Shown: piece by piece, positions 17,904 through 29,000 of the stretch | Numbering within the stretch: the first letter of the stretch is position 1 | Layout: the number at the start of each line of letters is the position of its first letter | Assembly: GCA_013306675.1 (NCBI GenBank) | Contig: JABLUY010000164.1 | Span: 1 to 64,000, forward strand | Reading direction: 5' to 3' | Source of the DNA: Thraustochytrium sp. TN22 | Lineage: Eukaryota > Sar > Bigyra > Thraustochytrida > Thraustochytriidae | DNA: 64,000 bases | Made by a program: the position numbers and the translations under genes | The notes under the pieces: model-generated | Database searches by the model: none | What the model saw: only the letters and a program-made list of their open reading frames with translations | What the model was told of the DNA's origin: nothing

Positions 17904-19040
17904 ATGGGCGGGGGCCGCGAGGTGGAGCAGCTGGAGGAGGCGATCCGCGCGCACATCGAGACCAAGAGCGGGTTCGCCGGGCAGGCGCGCAAGGTGCGCA
18001 CCGTGGAGAAGGCCTTCCGTGAGTTCGATGTGGACGGAACCGGGTCGATCGACGAGGAGGAGTTTCTGGCCGCGCTTGTGCGCATGAATATTGTCGGCTG
18101 CACGGAGACGGCGCTGGAGCTCTTCGACAAGTTCGATGAGGACATGTCAGGCACGGTCTCGTACGGCGAGTTCGCGCGCTCGCTCTTTCTCGCGTCTGAG
18201 GACGAGGCGGAGTCCAAGGACGGCTTCGCCGGCGCGCGATGCGGCTCGCGCGCCGAGCAGGCCGCCGCCGACGTGGTGGCGCGCGTGCGGCAGCGCGTGC
18301 TGCAGTTGGTGGGCGCGAACGCCGGCGTGCGCGGCGTGACGCGCATCCTGCGGCAGATGGACGAGGACGGAAACAACACGCTCAACGCGCAGGAACTCAA
18401 GGAGGGCCTGCTGAGCTACGGGGTGGAGGTCTCGCCTGAGGAGGTGCGCACCCTGATGCGGCACTTTGACCGCGACTCGAGCGGACGCATCACGATCGAG
18501 GAGTTCCTGCGCGGTCTGCGCGGCAACATGAGCCGGATGCGGCGGCAGCTGGTGCGCAAGGCGTGGAACCAGCTTGTCTCGCATCTCGCCATGGACGGGC
18601 CCTCGGACAGCGTCACACTGGACCAGCTCGCTACCTTTTACGACGTCAGCAAGCACCCCGAGGTGGTTGCTGGCAAAATGACGCCCGAGGAGGCGATGCG
18701 CGAGTTCATGCGCATCTGGGACAAGAATGGCGACGACGAAGTGGCCTGGAAGGAGTTCCTCGATTACTACAAGGACCTCAGTGCCGGTATTGATCGCGAC
18801 GACTACTTTGAGCTGCTCATTCGCAACGCCTGGCACCTCAGCGGAGGCTCCGGGTGGAGCGAGAACACTGCCAACATGCATGTCCTCGTCACGTATGCGA
18901 CGGGCGAGCAGCGCGTTGTGGAGATCCTCAACGACTTTGGTGTCTCGCGCTCCTCCGTCACCAAGCCGGAGCTCCTTCGGTTGCTCGAGCGTCAAGGCGA
19001 GCATGCCTCGGAAATCAGTGACGTGAGTCTAAGCAACTGA
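17904..19040 (+). CDS. Calcyphosin-like multi-EF-hand protein
   Basis: The product has 378 residues from the ATG at 17904. Five canonical calcium loops are visible: DVDGTGSIDEEEF, DEDMSGTVSYGEF, DEDGNNTLNAQEL, DRDSSGRITIEEF and DKNGDDEVAWKEF. The block from the third loop to the fifth, including the degenerate fourth-hand segment SDSVTLDQL and the FLDYYKDLSAGI ending, has the order of calcyphosin/CAPSL. The first two loops form an extra N-terminal pair. A 60-residue C-terminal extension (NMHVLVTYATGEQRVVEILN) resembles those of flagellar calcyphosin-like proteins. It probably senses calcium; a flagellar location is inference only. Confidence 0.88.
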   Translation: MGGGREVEQLEEAIRAHIETKSGFAGQARKVRTVEKAFREFDVDGTGSIDEEEFLAALVRMNIVGCTETALELFDKFDEDMSGTVSYGEFARSLFLASEDEAESKDGFAGARCGSRAEQAAADVVARVRQRVLQLVGANAGVRGVTRILRQMDEDGNNTLNAQELKEGLLSYGVEVSPEEVRTLMRHFDRDSSGRITIEEFLRGLRGNMSRMRRQLVRKAWNQLVSHLAMDGPSDSVTLDQLATFYDVSKHPEVVAGKMTPEEAMREFMRIWDKNGDDEVAWKEFLDYYKDLSAGIDRDDYFELLIRNAWHLSGGSGWSENTANMHVLVTYATGEQRVVEILNDFGVSRSSVTKPELLRLLERQGEHASEISDVSLSN

Positions 19041-19639
19041 AACAGTGGTGCAGGACTTCACATCACGTGAAGCGGTAAAGTCATCATAAGAGGAAAAAGG
19101 AATTGGAATTTGATTCATGTCATCGAAAGGAAGGGAGAAGCAACAAAGAGGAGAGAGACCCACGAATGCTATCATGAGCCGCAGCCTTTCAAGGGCTGAG
19201 GAGGATGAGAAGGGAAGGAAGCAGTCGAAGCTGATGTGACGACGCAAGCCTGATGAGACGTTTGTTTCGCTCTGGAAGATGCTCAATCGCGTCCGAGCAA
19301 CATACAAGGTCCCAAAAGGTGTCAAAATAGCAGCAGCTCTGGCGGAGCTTCCCAGTCTGCCAGGCTTTGTGATGGCGCCTGCCTTTTTGTACTTGAGAGC
19401 GCCTCTCCAGCGCCCCTACATACGTCTGGCTGCCATCGAGAAAGCAGCCGAGGGGCAGTACGCGCTCGGAGGAATGGTTGCTACTTGGCAAGTAAGTTCG
19501 AGCAAGTTCGAAGCGTAGGCTGAGCCAAGGAGGAAGAGAGAAAAAAGCACGGTGACGCTACAAAAGCTGGTTTAGGCCTAGCTAGACCTACTTCGCTCGG
19601 GGCGGCGCGGCTACTGGCCGGCGTATGGCAGGCATAGCA
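19041..19639. other. Intergenic between convergent genes, AT-richer
   Basis: This 600 bp stretch is visibly less GC-rich than the rest of the window. It holds the 3' ends of the EF-hand and kinase genes. A 79-codon ORF at 19279-19518 is not supported (see rejected). CTAGCTAG-like sequence lies at about 19574-19582. Confidence 0.45.
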
Positions 19640-20866
19640 TTACTCCTCGGCCGCAGGGGCGGCGGCCTCGCCCTCCTCCTTGGCGGCGTAGTCGCCGCCC
19701 TCGCCCTCGGAGGCAGCCTCCTTCTCCTTCTCGAGAAGCAGCTTGATGCCCTCGTAGAGCGCCGCGACAATCTCGGCCTCCTTGATGAAGAGGCGGGCCC
19801 GAGGCGAGATGTCGACGGTGCCATCGGCGCCAATGGGGGTGTGCTCGCCGCCAGTGCCGCGCACCGAGAGGCCGAGCGGCTTGCAGACCTCCTTGGCCTT
19901 GGTGTCGCTGCCGTCCTTGGTGAGGTTGGGGATCTTGATGTGGACCGAAGCGCGCATGCCGGTGCCGAGGTTGGACGGGCAGGAGGTGACGTAGCCGTAC
20001 TCGCCCTTGGCGAACTCGATGCCGTCGATGCTCTCGAGCACGTCGAGGCCCTGCTTGAGGCGGGTGAAGACCTCGTCCAGGCGGGTGCCGGTCTTCATGC
20101 ACATGATGCGCAGCTGGTCCTCCTCACCCCACCAGATGATGAACTGGCCGTCCTCCGAGACGTAGCAGCCACGGCCGTAGGGCCAGTCGGAGCTGATGCC
20201 GGCGCTCTTGAGGTAGGGATCGGCGTCCATGTCCTTGAACATGACGTGGGCGTCGACGAGCTCCTTGTACTTTTCGTCGGAGATCTTGTTCGGGTTCTCG
20301 ACGCCCTCGCCGAGGTCCGGGCTGAGCGAGTAGATGTTGCCGCCGTACTCCTCCATGCCCTTGAGCTTCTCGAAGGCCTCGAGCATGGTCTTCTCGAACT
20401 CGATGCGCTCGGCCTTGTCCATGAGGCCGGGAAGGTTAAACTTGGTCAGGTTGCGGCCCACGCGCACGCGCATGGACACCTCCTCCAGGCCCAGCTTGCT
20501 CACGTCCAGGACGCCCTCCTCGCCCACGGTGGTGATGTCCCAGTCCGTCACGTGCTCCTTGGCGCCGGTCTCGTCGCCGTGGTACTCGCGGATGACCTTG
20601 TCGAAGAACGGCTTAAAGGTCTCGTAGTCGGCCGGCTTCATGGCGTAGCAGCCCAGGCCCGAGTCCGGGTTGTCCAGGCCGGTGATGGTGCACCGGTACA
20701 GCACCTTCTGGTCCTCCTCGCTCAGCGAGTTGAAGTACTCATCCGTCAGGTGCTTGGCGCACAGGTTGCCCGGGTTGCTCTCCTTGACCGCGGCCAGCTT
20801 CGCCAGGAACTCCGTCTTGGCCTCCTCCAGCGACTTGCCGCCCTCCACGCTGCCGGCGGCGCCCAT
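19640..20866 (-). CDS. Phosphagen (arginine/creatine-type) kinase, predicted N-myristoylated
   Basis: The 408-residue ATP:guanidino phosphotransferase stores high-energy phosphate on arginine, creatine or a related compound. Visible signatures are MRVRVGRNL in the N-lobe of the active site, EDQLRIMCM, and the reactive-cysteine motif CPSNLGTGMRASVHI (C296). The length matches the family, plus an acidic Glu/Ala-rich tail of about 30 residues. It starts MGAAGSVEG, which fits the glycine-2/serine-6 rule for N-myristoylation, so membrane or flagellar anchoring is plausible. Codon use is extremely biased to C and G endings, as expected for an abundant protein. Substrate choice (arginine versus others) cannot be settled by eye. 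Confidence 0.92.
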   Translation of the reverse strand: MGAAGSVEGGKSLEEAKTEFLAKLAAVKESNPGNLCAKHLTDEYFNSLSEEDQKVLYRCTITGLDNPDSGLGCYAMKPADYETFKPFFDKVIREYHGDETGAKEHVTDWDITTVGEEGVLDVSKLGLEEVSMRVRVGRNLTKFNLPGLMDKAERIEFEKTMLEAFEKLKGMEEYGGNIYSLSPDLGEGVENPNKISDEKYKELVDAHVMFKDMDADPYLKSAGISSDWPYGRGCYVSEDGQFIIWWGEEDQLRIMCMKTGTRLDEVFTRLKQGLDVLESIDGIEFAKGEYGYVTSCPSNLGTGMRASVHIKIPNLTKDGSDTKAKEVCKPLGLSVRGTGGEHTPIGADGTVDISPRARLFIKEAEIVAALYEGIKLLLEKEKEAASEGEGGDYAAKEEGEAAAPAAEE

Positions 20867-22608
20867 CTTGTTTGTCTGCTTCTTCTCTCGCTCCTGCCTA
20901 CGGCTGCCGCGCGACGCTTGTCAGTGCACTGTGTGTTTGCTTCCCTCGCATGTGTTCATCGACCCCGGCCTCCTCAGCTCGCCGCACCTTCGCAACGCCT
21001 GCCCGCCTGCCTGCCTGTCTGCCTGCAGCCGCCGTGCTCGGGAGCGGGCCAAGCAAGTTCAACGGTCGCTGCAGACCGTTGCGGGGCCCAGGAACCCGTC
21101 CGTCTCGTCTCGCTCGCCGGGCCTCGCCGGGCTCGCTGGCCCGCGGCCAGCGCCGGACGCCTGCCTCTGCCAGCTTTGCGCTTGCTTGCCTTCCTGCCCG
21201 CCGCGGCCTCCTTCCTGCAGCGCAGCGCAGCGCCTGGGTCGCCGCGCCGCCCGCCCGCCCGCCCGCCCGCCGCGCGGGAGCGAACAGCCGTTGCAACGGC
21301 CTGCAAGCATCATAGCTCGCGGCGCGCTCGAAGAGGCCATGCTCGACAGCTAGCTAGCCGAGCTCACTGGCCTCCTCCTGGCAGGGCAGGACGAGCGACG
21401 AGGCGAAGCGCAAGCGGCCTGGAAGGGGAGATGGGAGCCGCCCCGCACCGCCTGGCCAGCCGAGACCTTGCGCCGCTGGCTGGCCACTTCCTCGGCGCCG
21501 GCGAGCGGGCGGGAGAGCAGCGGCGGCCTCCCGGCCTCGGCGGCGGCGAAGCGGCGCGGCGCCAGGGCCGACCGGTGGGAGCCGCCAGCGGCGCTCTGTA
21601 TCCAGAGCAGGTGGGCTGGCTCGGGCTGGCCGCCTGCCTGGCTGGCTGGTAGGCAGGCGCGTCCACCCGGCCCTCTCTTCTCTCTCTTCGTTTCGGACCA
21701 GCGCAGGCCGGCACAGCGCGACCAAGGCGCGCGGTGCCGGGCGTGCCGCGTCGCGGGCGAGCCCACGCCCGACGCCGGGCAGGGCGAAGCGAGCCGCACC
21801 GCCGCCGCCGCTCGGCCCATGCGCTTCGAGCGCGTCCACGTACCTGGCTCCTCGTGTCTCGCTGGATCGGGGTTCTGGGTCTGGACGCCTGCTGGCTCGC
21901 CAAGCGAGGCCAGGGCTACAAGTTCGCTATTGACAAGTAGCTGCTAACGTAGGCTAGCCATCACCAGCCACAGGCGCCGGCAGCAGCTGCAGGGCTAACT
22001 TTAAGTCGTCAGAGGGACTTGACCTGCAGTGGCTGGAGAGAGATCAAAGATGCAGCCAGTGCGACTGGGCGCAGCAACAAGCTGCCAGGAGGCAGTCAAA
22101 CTCGCGCAAGTCTCTCGCCTTTACGTTAGAATGCGCATTGTCGTCGTGCGTTTCCGGCGGAGAAGAAAAGAAGATGCATGGCATCGAGCAGTTCAACGTC
22201 TCGCTGACGATCTCAACGGGACGTCCAGTGGCGCCCTCCCCAGCGCCACTGCGCGCCGCCCCCCGGCGGACGCCTACAGGGCGTCCCTCCGAGCGCCGCG
22301 TGGGACTCGCAACGCAGGGGGGGAGGTGGGACGCGGCTTCGAACGATCGCGCGAAACGCGAGAGGGGCGCCACTGGGCCCCCGCCCCCCCGGGGCTGTAC
22401 CAGAGGGGACGGAAACCCGGGAGCGCGAGGCGCGATCGAACGAGCCTTGCGGAGTCGCTCGCGCGCGAGCGACGGAACAGCGCGCGGCCAGGCGCTCGTC
22501 GAGCCGTCAGACTCGGATCGAGGCCGCGGCGGCGCGCGGGGGAGGGGGCGGCGGCGCGCGCGCGCGCGCTGGCGGCGGCGCGGAGGCGCGCTTGGGCGTG
22601 GCTGCAGC
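20867..22608. other. Long divergent intergenic region, kinase to COG3
   Basis: No gene is supported in these 1.7 kb. The region is CG-rich with short tracts: CCTG at about 21006-21027 (CAGG on the kinase coding strand), CCCG at 21250-21270, and CTAGCTAG at about 21348-21358. Dense Arg/Ala/Pro ORFs on both strands look like composition shadows. The COG3 frame is open back to 22138 but reads as basic low complexity. Confidence 0.5.
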
Positions 22609-25600
22609 ATGGCGCTGCCGGGCGCGCTGGAGAGCTGCGTGCTGGACCTGGAGGAGGCGCTCTCGCGCGACGCGGCGGCCCTAGGCAACGGCGGCGAGGC
22701 CGCGGAGCCGGCGGCGCGCACGGCGCGCGCGCACGTGGCTCGCAGGCCGAGCGCCGCGAGCGACGACGGGGAGGAGGGCGCGGCTGCGGCTGCGGCTGCG
22801 GCTGCGGCTGCGGCTGCGGCCACGCCGCTGGCGTCGAGCTCAACGTCGTCCTCCGCGTCCTCGGGGCCGGCTCCGGCGCAGGATGCCGACGTTGACGTGG
22901 CACGGACGCGGCAGGCCTCGGCCGCTTCGAGCGTGCTGTCCGGGCTGGCGAGCGAGATCTCGCGGCTTGGCAGCGGTGAGCTGGACTTGGGCGCTGATGA
23001 CCTGAACGGGCTCGCGCCCAGCAGCGCGCGCGTGCTGCGGGGGCCGCTCGAGTTCTGGGCCTTTGAGCGCTCGCGCAAGCAGCATCTGCAGCAGCAGCAG
23101 CAGCAGCAGCCCGGGCACGCGATGAAGCGGGCCGTGAGCATCTCCAGCTCGACCTCAGCCTCGAGCTTGAGCTCGAGCTCCGGCGGCCCTGGTCAGGGAA
23201 ACGACGCGGCGAGGGACGACGCCGTGGCGGCGCTGCGCGAGGGCGTGCGGCGACTGGCCGGCTTCGTGCAGGTGTGCGACGAGATCGTGGGCGCCATCGA
23301 CCGCGGCAAAGTGCTGCTGGATGACTTGGAGCACAAGCACGAGACCGTGGCGGACAAGACCAGCTCCCTGCACGAAAAGTGCAAGAAGCTCCTGGAGGAG
23401 CAGAGCAAGTTCGAAAAGATCGCGAACGAGATTGCCGTTCCGCTCGAGTACATGCAGGAGCTGGACCGCCTGGGACCGCTGCTTGGTCTGCCACTGCAGA
23501 CGAGGCTCAAGCAAACGATGCAGCGCGGCCGCGGCGCGCCCAAGGAGCGCGTGCGACCGCTCAATCCGGATTCGCCACGGTTTTTCGAGGTACTGGACCG
23601 CGTCGACGAATGCATCGCCTTCATCGAGGAGCACCCATCGTTTCGCGACTACGAGGAGTATTCGACCAAGTTCCACCAGCTGCACCTGCGCGGGCTTAGC
23701 CTGCTGCGCAACCTGGTGATGGACTCGCTGGAGGCCACCACGAACTCTGCGCGCGCCGGCGTGGAGGCCAAGCTCGAGCAGGCGCGCCTGCACAGCGCGG
23801 ACGAGAGTCGGCTGGCCTCGCTCGACTCGGAGATTAGCTCGCTGCTGTATATTCAGTACTTTCCACCACAGGCCAAGCAGCTGCGCAGCTACATTGAGCA
23901 GCTTGAGAAACGTGTCGGCCAAAAGGACGGCGCCGACCTTTTGCTGGAGTGCCAGCGGGCGTACTGCGCGCAGCGCCTTAGCCTGCTGTCGCTCGTCGTG
24001 CCGCGCAGCGCCAAGCTGCGCCCGCAGGCCGGCGACCTGCTTCGCACGCTGCGCGTTGCCTGCCCGTACCTGCTGAGCGCAAGCCGTATGGAGTACAAGC
24101 TCTTCCACGAGTTCTTTTCGGCGGATGCTACCGCGGCGCTGCTCAGCGAGTCGGGGCCCTTGGACTATGCTTCTGGCGGCGCCAGTCCTGGCACGCCGCC
24201 CTCGGCGCAGCGCCACCTGCGCCAGCAGGCCTCTTCCTCGGCGGTCTCCATCACCACCGAGACCACGGCGGCGCACATGGGCATGGAGTCCAACCGGGAT
24301 GCCTTCGTGGAGATGATGACGGACCTCTGCGGCGTGCTGTACGACCTCGTGCGCCCGCTCATCGTCAAGCTGACCGACCTTGAAACGCTCTGCGAGGCGG
24401 TGCGCGTGATTGAAGGCGAGATCATCGAGGGTCAGATCGAGGCACTTGGCGACGCCGGGACCGCCATGCACGTCGTCATCGTGCAAGTTCTCCAAGACGT
24501 GCAGGAACGTCTCATCTACAGCACCAGCCAGTATATCGGCGTGCAGATTGCCTCCTTCGAGCCGCGAGCCGAGCACCTCGACTACCCGGCGCTGCTGGAG
24601 CGGTCCGCGACGGAGAAAGGCAGCGGCGGCAATGGCGCTTCAGCGCGCCCCGCGCTCTACGCGGGCTGCTACAAGACGCTGGAGACAACCTTGCTCTGCC
24701 TTGGCCTCATCTACCGCTGCGTCGAGCCGCGCACCTTTGAGGAGCTCGCGCAGGAGGCCGTGCGCTCCTGCGCGCTCAGCCTCAAGACCGCTAGCGAGCG
24801 CATCGCGGCGCGCTCCAGCAAGATTGACGGCGATCTCTTCTTCATCAAGCACCTGCTCGTGCTGCGCGAGCAAATCAGCCCCTTCAACACGCAGCTTGCC
24901 GTCAAGGAGATCGAGCTAGACTTCTCCACCACTGCCTCGGCATTCTCCGACTTTCTCGCTCACTCGCGCCATATCTTTTCGCGCCATCAGAATGCCTTCG
25001 TCGAGCTCGTCTCGCATGGCGTCCCGCTCGTGCGCGAGCATGAAATCGACTGCAAGCGCGACCTCGAGACGCAACTCAAGCAAGCCTGTGAAAACTACAT
25101 CAAGCGCACCTACTCGCAGGCGCTCGCGCAGATCATCGCTTTCTTGCACCGGGCCAGCAAGCCGCCGCCCGACGACCAGGCTTTCCAGGACCAGGACTTT
25201 GCAAGGCCCGACCGCGTCATGCAGCTCCTGCAGCAGCTGCTCGAGTCCGTGCCGGACTTCCTCGCCTCTGTGCGCGCCAAGATGCACCTTTACCTCGCCA
25301 ACGCGCAGACCGAGTCCATCCTGTACAAGCCCATCCAGGCCAACGTACTCGCCGCGCTCACGCAAATGACCAACTGCGTCGAGGCCAACTACGCCGCCGA
25401 CCACGCTACGTCCATGCTGCGACTCCTTGCCGCACTCCGTACCAAGGTCAGCGCCGCGCCCACGCTGTCCCCTTCCAGCGCACGTACGGCTAGCTCAAGC
25501 TCCAAGGAGGTGCAACAGCAGGTTGAGACGTCGAAGACCGAGACCGAGACCGAGACCGGGACCAAGGCCGAGGCCGAGGCCGAGGCCGCCGTGCCTCCTC

Positions 25601-25638
25601 AACCGGACGCGCCCCACGCCGTGGAAGACCTCGTCTGA
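22609..25638 (+). CDS. COG3: COG3/Sec34, conserved oligomeric Golgi complex subunit 3
   Basis: The 1009-residue product is the COG3 subunit of the Golgi tethering complex, which captures retrograde vesicles. The Sec34 region starts near residue 220 with VGAIDRGKVLLDDLEHKHE and continues through EQSKFEKIANEIAVPLEYMQELDRLGP, a strong COG3 hallmark. The rest is alpha-solenoid. The N-terminal 190 residues are a disordered extension with an alanine run (about 58-71, from a GGCTGC repeat) and a polyglutamine run (about 160-168). The C-terminal tail is Glu/Thr-rich (TETETGTKAEAEAEA). The start at 22609 is chosen as the first ATG giving non-random sequence. SEC15, another CATCHR-fold tether, follows on the same strand. 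Confidence 0.92.
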   Translation: MALPGALESCVLDLEEALSRDAAALGNGGEAAEPAARTARAHVARRPSAASDDGEEGAAAAAAAAAAAAAATPLASSSTSSSASSGPAPAQDADVDVARTRQASAASSVLSGLASEISRLGSGELDLGADDLNGLAPSSARVLRGPLEFWAFERSRKQHLQQQQQQQPGHAMKRAVSISSSTSASSLSSSSGGPGQGNDAARDDAVAALREGVRRLAGFVQVCDEIVGAIDRGKVLLDDLEHKHETVADKTSSLHEKCKKLLEEQSKFEKIANEIAVPLEYMQELDRLGPLLGLPLQTRLKQTMQRGRGAPKERVRPLNPDSPRFFEVLDRVDECIAFIEEHPSFRDYEEYSTKFHQLHLRGLSLLRNLVMDSLEATTNSARAGVEAKLEQARLHSADESRLASLDSEISSLLYIQYFPPQAKQLRSYIEQLEKRVGQKDGADLLLECQRAYCAQRLSLLSLVVPRSAKLRPQAGDLLRTLRVACPYLLSASRMEYKLFHEFFSADATAALLSESGPLDYASGGASPGTPPSAQRHLRQQASSSAVSITTETTAAHMGMESNRDAFVEMMTDLCGVLYDLVRPLIVKLTDLETLCEAVRVIEGEIIEGQIEALGDAGTAMHVVIVQVLQDVQERLIYSTSQYIGVQIASFEPRAEHLDYPALLERSATEKGSGGNGASARPALYAGCYKTLETTLLCLGLIYRCVEPRTFEELAQEAVRSCALSLKTASERIAARSSKIDGDLFFIKHLLVLREQISPFNTQLAVKEIELDFSTTASAFSDFLAHSRHIFSRHQNAFVELVSHGVPLVREHEIDCKRDLETQLKQACENYIKRTYSQALAQIIAFLHRASKPPPDDQAFQDQDFARPDRVMQLLQQLLESVPDFLASVRAKMHLYLANAQTESILYKPIQANVLAALTQMTNCVEANYAADHATSMLRLLAALRTKVSAAPTLSPSSARTASSSSKEVQQQVETSKTETETETGTKAEAEAEAAVPPQPDAPHAVEDLV

Positions 25639-26034
25639 CCTGGATGCGAGCCACGCCACGCCTGTGGGAACTCCTCGTTTGACTGTGATGACAACATGTA
25701 GTACCAGCCTCTCAAAAGCTCGCCTTTCTTACTACTTACTTGTTGCGTGTGGAAGTTGACCGGCGCCTTCTTCAAGAACAATGTCACCGACGACGACCAC
25801 CAAGGGACAACACAAGTTATTACGCGCCTTTATGCGCTCTGCCTTGCACTCCGTGGCTGTCGTGCGTGGCGCACCGTGGTCGCTCGACGTCGTCTCGACG
25901 TGCGTGACATGGTGGCTGTGCCGCTGTGAACGAACTTGTCTTGTTGATGAAGATGGTGATGATCGAGCGGGCTGGGCCGTGCAGCTATAGCTAGCTGCCA
26001 GAGTCAGTTGCGCGGCCGGGCGGCGGCGCGCGCG
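25639..26034. promoter_or_regulatory. Intergenic between COG3 and SEC15
   Basis: This 396 bp stretch is less GC-rich than average. It ends with TATAGCTAGCTGCC about 45 bp before the SEC15 start. No gene seen. Confidence 0.4.
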
Positions 26035-29000
26035 ATGGAGGGCGCGGTGGCGGCGGGCAGCGGGGGGCCCGGGGCGGGCGGCGCGGCGCGCAGCGGCGCG
26101 GGGGGCGCAGGCGGCGCGGATGGAGCGCTGGGCGGGGATGCGTCGGTGCTGGTGGCGAACCTGGTGGGGAGCGACGACGCCGTGGTGCCTACGGTGCGCA
26201 GCGTACTGGAGCGCGGGTGGGGCGAGGGGTTCTCGCGAAGCCTGGAGGATTACGTCGTGCAAAAGGAGGACGAGCTGCGCGGGCTGTGCAACTTTCACTT
26301 TGGCGAGTTCGCGCGCGGCGTCGACGACATCGCGCAGCTGCGGCGGCACTCGGCGGAACTGCGCGAGCAGCTGAGCGCCATGGACCGCGCGCTGCAGGAC
26401 AAGGGCGCGCAGGTTCTGGAGGCGAGCGGCATGCTGTTGCGGTTCTACCGGATCCAGCGGCATTTGCGCGTGACGCGGCAGGAGTTGCGGCGCGCGGCGA
26501 GCTGCGTGAGCTTGGTGCAGCGCGCACGGCGGCAAATGGCCAAGCGCGCGTACTTTGAAGCGCTGCAGAGCATTGACCTGGTGCGCGAGGTGATCCACGG
26601 CAAGGATGTTCATCGGCTGCTCAATGTGGATGACGGCGAGGAGCCGCTGGAGCTAAGCCAGCAGGGCGACAGCCGCTTCAGCTTGGCGCTGGAGCGCTGG
26701 ATCCCGCGCGTCATTGGCAAGATCAAGCTGGACGTGAACGAGGCGCTCATGGAGTGGTTTGTGACCGCACGCGACCGGGCCGGCGCCGTGGGCGCGCGCG
26801 CGCTCGAGCTCGTGCGCCAGGACAAGCTGCAGCTGCAGCAGCTGCAGCAGCCCGGCGGCTCGCTCGGCGGCGCGACGGGCGGCGCTGCCGCGGCGCCCAC
26901 AGGCAGCAACGGCGCCGGTGGCACTGGTGGCGCCAACGGCACGGCGGGCGGGCGCCGGTCCGTGAAGAAGGCGAGCCTGCGCACGCGGTCCTCTTCGGAT
27001 GCGCTCTTGCAGTGGGAGCACCGGGACTCCGTGCTGCAGCAGGGCCCGGACATTGCCGAGATGTGCCTCGCCGCGGAGAACGTGAGCCTGGCGCCCGTGT
27101 ACCAATACATGGACATCCAAAAGTATCTCGGTACGCAGGAAGAGGCGCTTGAGTTTTACAAGGAGAACCGCCTCCCGCAGGCGTCGCTGCAGAGCATGCT
27201 TCCAATCGACGTGCGCAAGCTGCGCAAGGGTCAGTTCCACCAGCTGGCCGTGCCGCTGCTGCATAAGATGACTGGGTTTTTGGTGATTGAGGGCGTTGTC
27301 TCGCGCTCGCTCGGCCTGCTGTCGCCATACGAGATCTCCGCCATCTGGGAGACCATGCTGGACACGCTCGTGCCGCTCGTGCAGGACGAACTGCGCGGTC
27401 ACGGCACGTCCGGGCCGGCGGACCCGAGCGCGAACCTGGACCTCATTCGCCTGCTCATGGACATGGCGACGCTCTTGGGCCGTGGCGGCGGCGCCAAGTC
27501 CGCGGCCAGCGCGGCGGACGGCGTCGCCTCGCACCGTACGGCGCGCATGCTGGACGCCACGCGCCTCGTGGCGGCCTGCTACGACGAGCGCCTGTCCGTG
27601 GGGCGCAGTTTGTCGGACGCGGCCGGCGCGACGCTGCAGGACCTGGTGGCCACCGACAATTGCGCGCCCTATGACATGGGTGCCTACCGTCCGGGCGACC
27701 CGGTGCGCGCGGCCGCCGAGGCACTGCTGGCGCTGACGAGGGAACACGACCGAGACGATGCGGCGGGCGACGCCAAGGTGCAGGACGAGGATGCGGCGAT
27801 ACGCGAGCAGCAGCAGCAGCAGCCCAAGTTTAGCGCCACCGTGCCGAAGGCCTGCGCGGAGGTGGTCGCGTGCATGAACCAGGCCTTCCAGCTGAGCCGC
27901 CAGCTGGGTGGCAGCCTTGTGGCGCACGAGTCGCAGACGCCCTCGCCCAGGTCGTCCGGGAGCCGGTCCCCGCAGCGGTCGGCCAGCCCGGCCAGCCCAG
28001 CCAGCCCGGCCAGCCCGGCCACGCCCACCCGCAGCGGCGTCGGCGTCGCCTCGCGCATCCGCGGCAGTCTGAGCGTGTCTTCGGCGGGCGGCGGCAACGG
28101 CAAGGGGCGCCCCTCCGGCAAGGGCGGCGCCGAGGACGGCGACGGCTTGGCCCTACCGCCGGCGCCCGTGCCGATCAAGGCGCAGCAGGCCGAGGCAGGC
28201 GAGGGCAGCGGCAACAGCGGCAGCAGCAGCAGCAGCACTGTGGACGCGGCGACCGTGTCGCCGCAGACGGCCGTGCAGAGCGCCATCGAGATCGCGAGCC
28301 GCGCGCTGCTGATGATGTATGTTCGCGCGCAGGCCGTGGTGCTGGACACCAACACGTCGCCCGAGGTGCTGTGCCAGTGGTCCGCAAACCTTGAGGCGCT
28401 GCACTTGGCGCGCGCACTCTGGGAGGCACACGCGCGGCATCTCGCCAAGCTGGATGGCGACTGGTCCTTTCAGCTGCCGTGCGAGAAGTTTGCGAACCTG
28501 AGCCACGAGACACAGCCGCGCGTGGTGGACGCGCTACGCGACCGTGTGGACGCCATCATGTCCAGCGGCGCCTATGACGACTGGACGCCGGCCGAGGTAC
28601 CGACGCAGGCGCACGTCTTCGTGAGCGACGCCGTGAGGTACCTAGAAGTCATGCTGGCACCCACGTCCTGCTTGCGCCTGCTTCCGGCGGCGCAGCGCCA
28701 GGTCGCGCAGTTCACCGCGCTCATCCGTATCGCCGACGGCATTTTGGACCTGCTCACCGGCAATGAGGTGGACTCTATCAACGCGCTGTCCGTGCACCAG
28801 GTGAAGCTCGACCTCGACCTGCTGCGCGCGCTGGCCGCCAAGACCGACGTCCCGTCCCAGGAGGTCCTCCTCACACTCGAGCAGATGGTCGACCTGCTGC
28901 GCTCCGGCAACCTGCAGGACTACCTGCAGCCTGAGACGCGAGGCAAGCGCTACGCCACGCTGGGGCCCAAGATGGTGCGCGATGCGCTGCGCAAGTACCG

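Noticed and set aside
19279-19518. 79-codon ORF between the EF-hand and kinase genes
   Set aside because: Third positions lack the GC bias of real genes here and no relative is recognised; it lies where 3' UTRs are expected.
22138-22608. 157-codon extension of COG3
   Set aside because: Starts at TTG and reads as basic low complexity; the ATG at 22609 is a better start.
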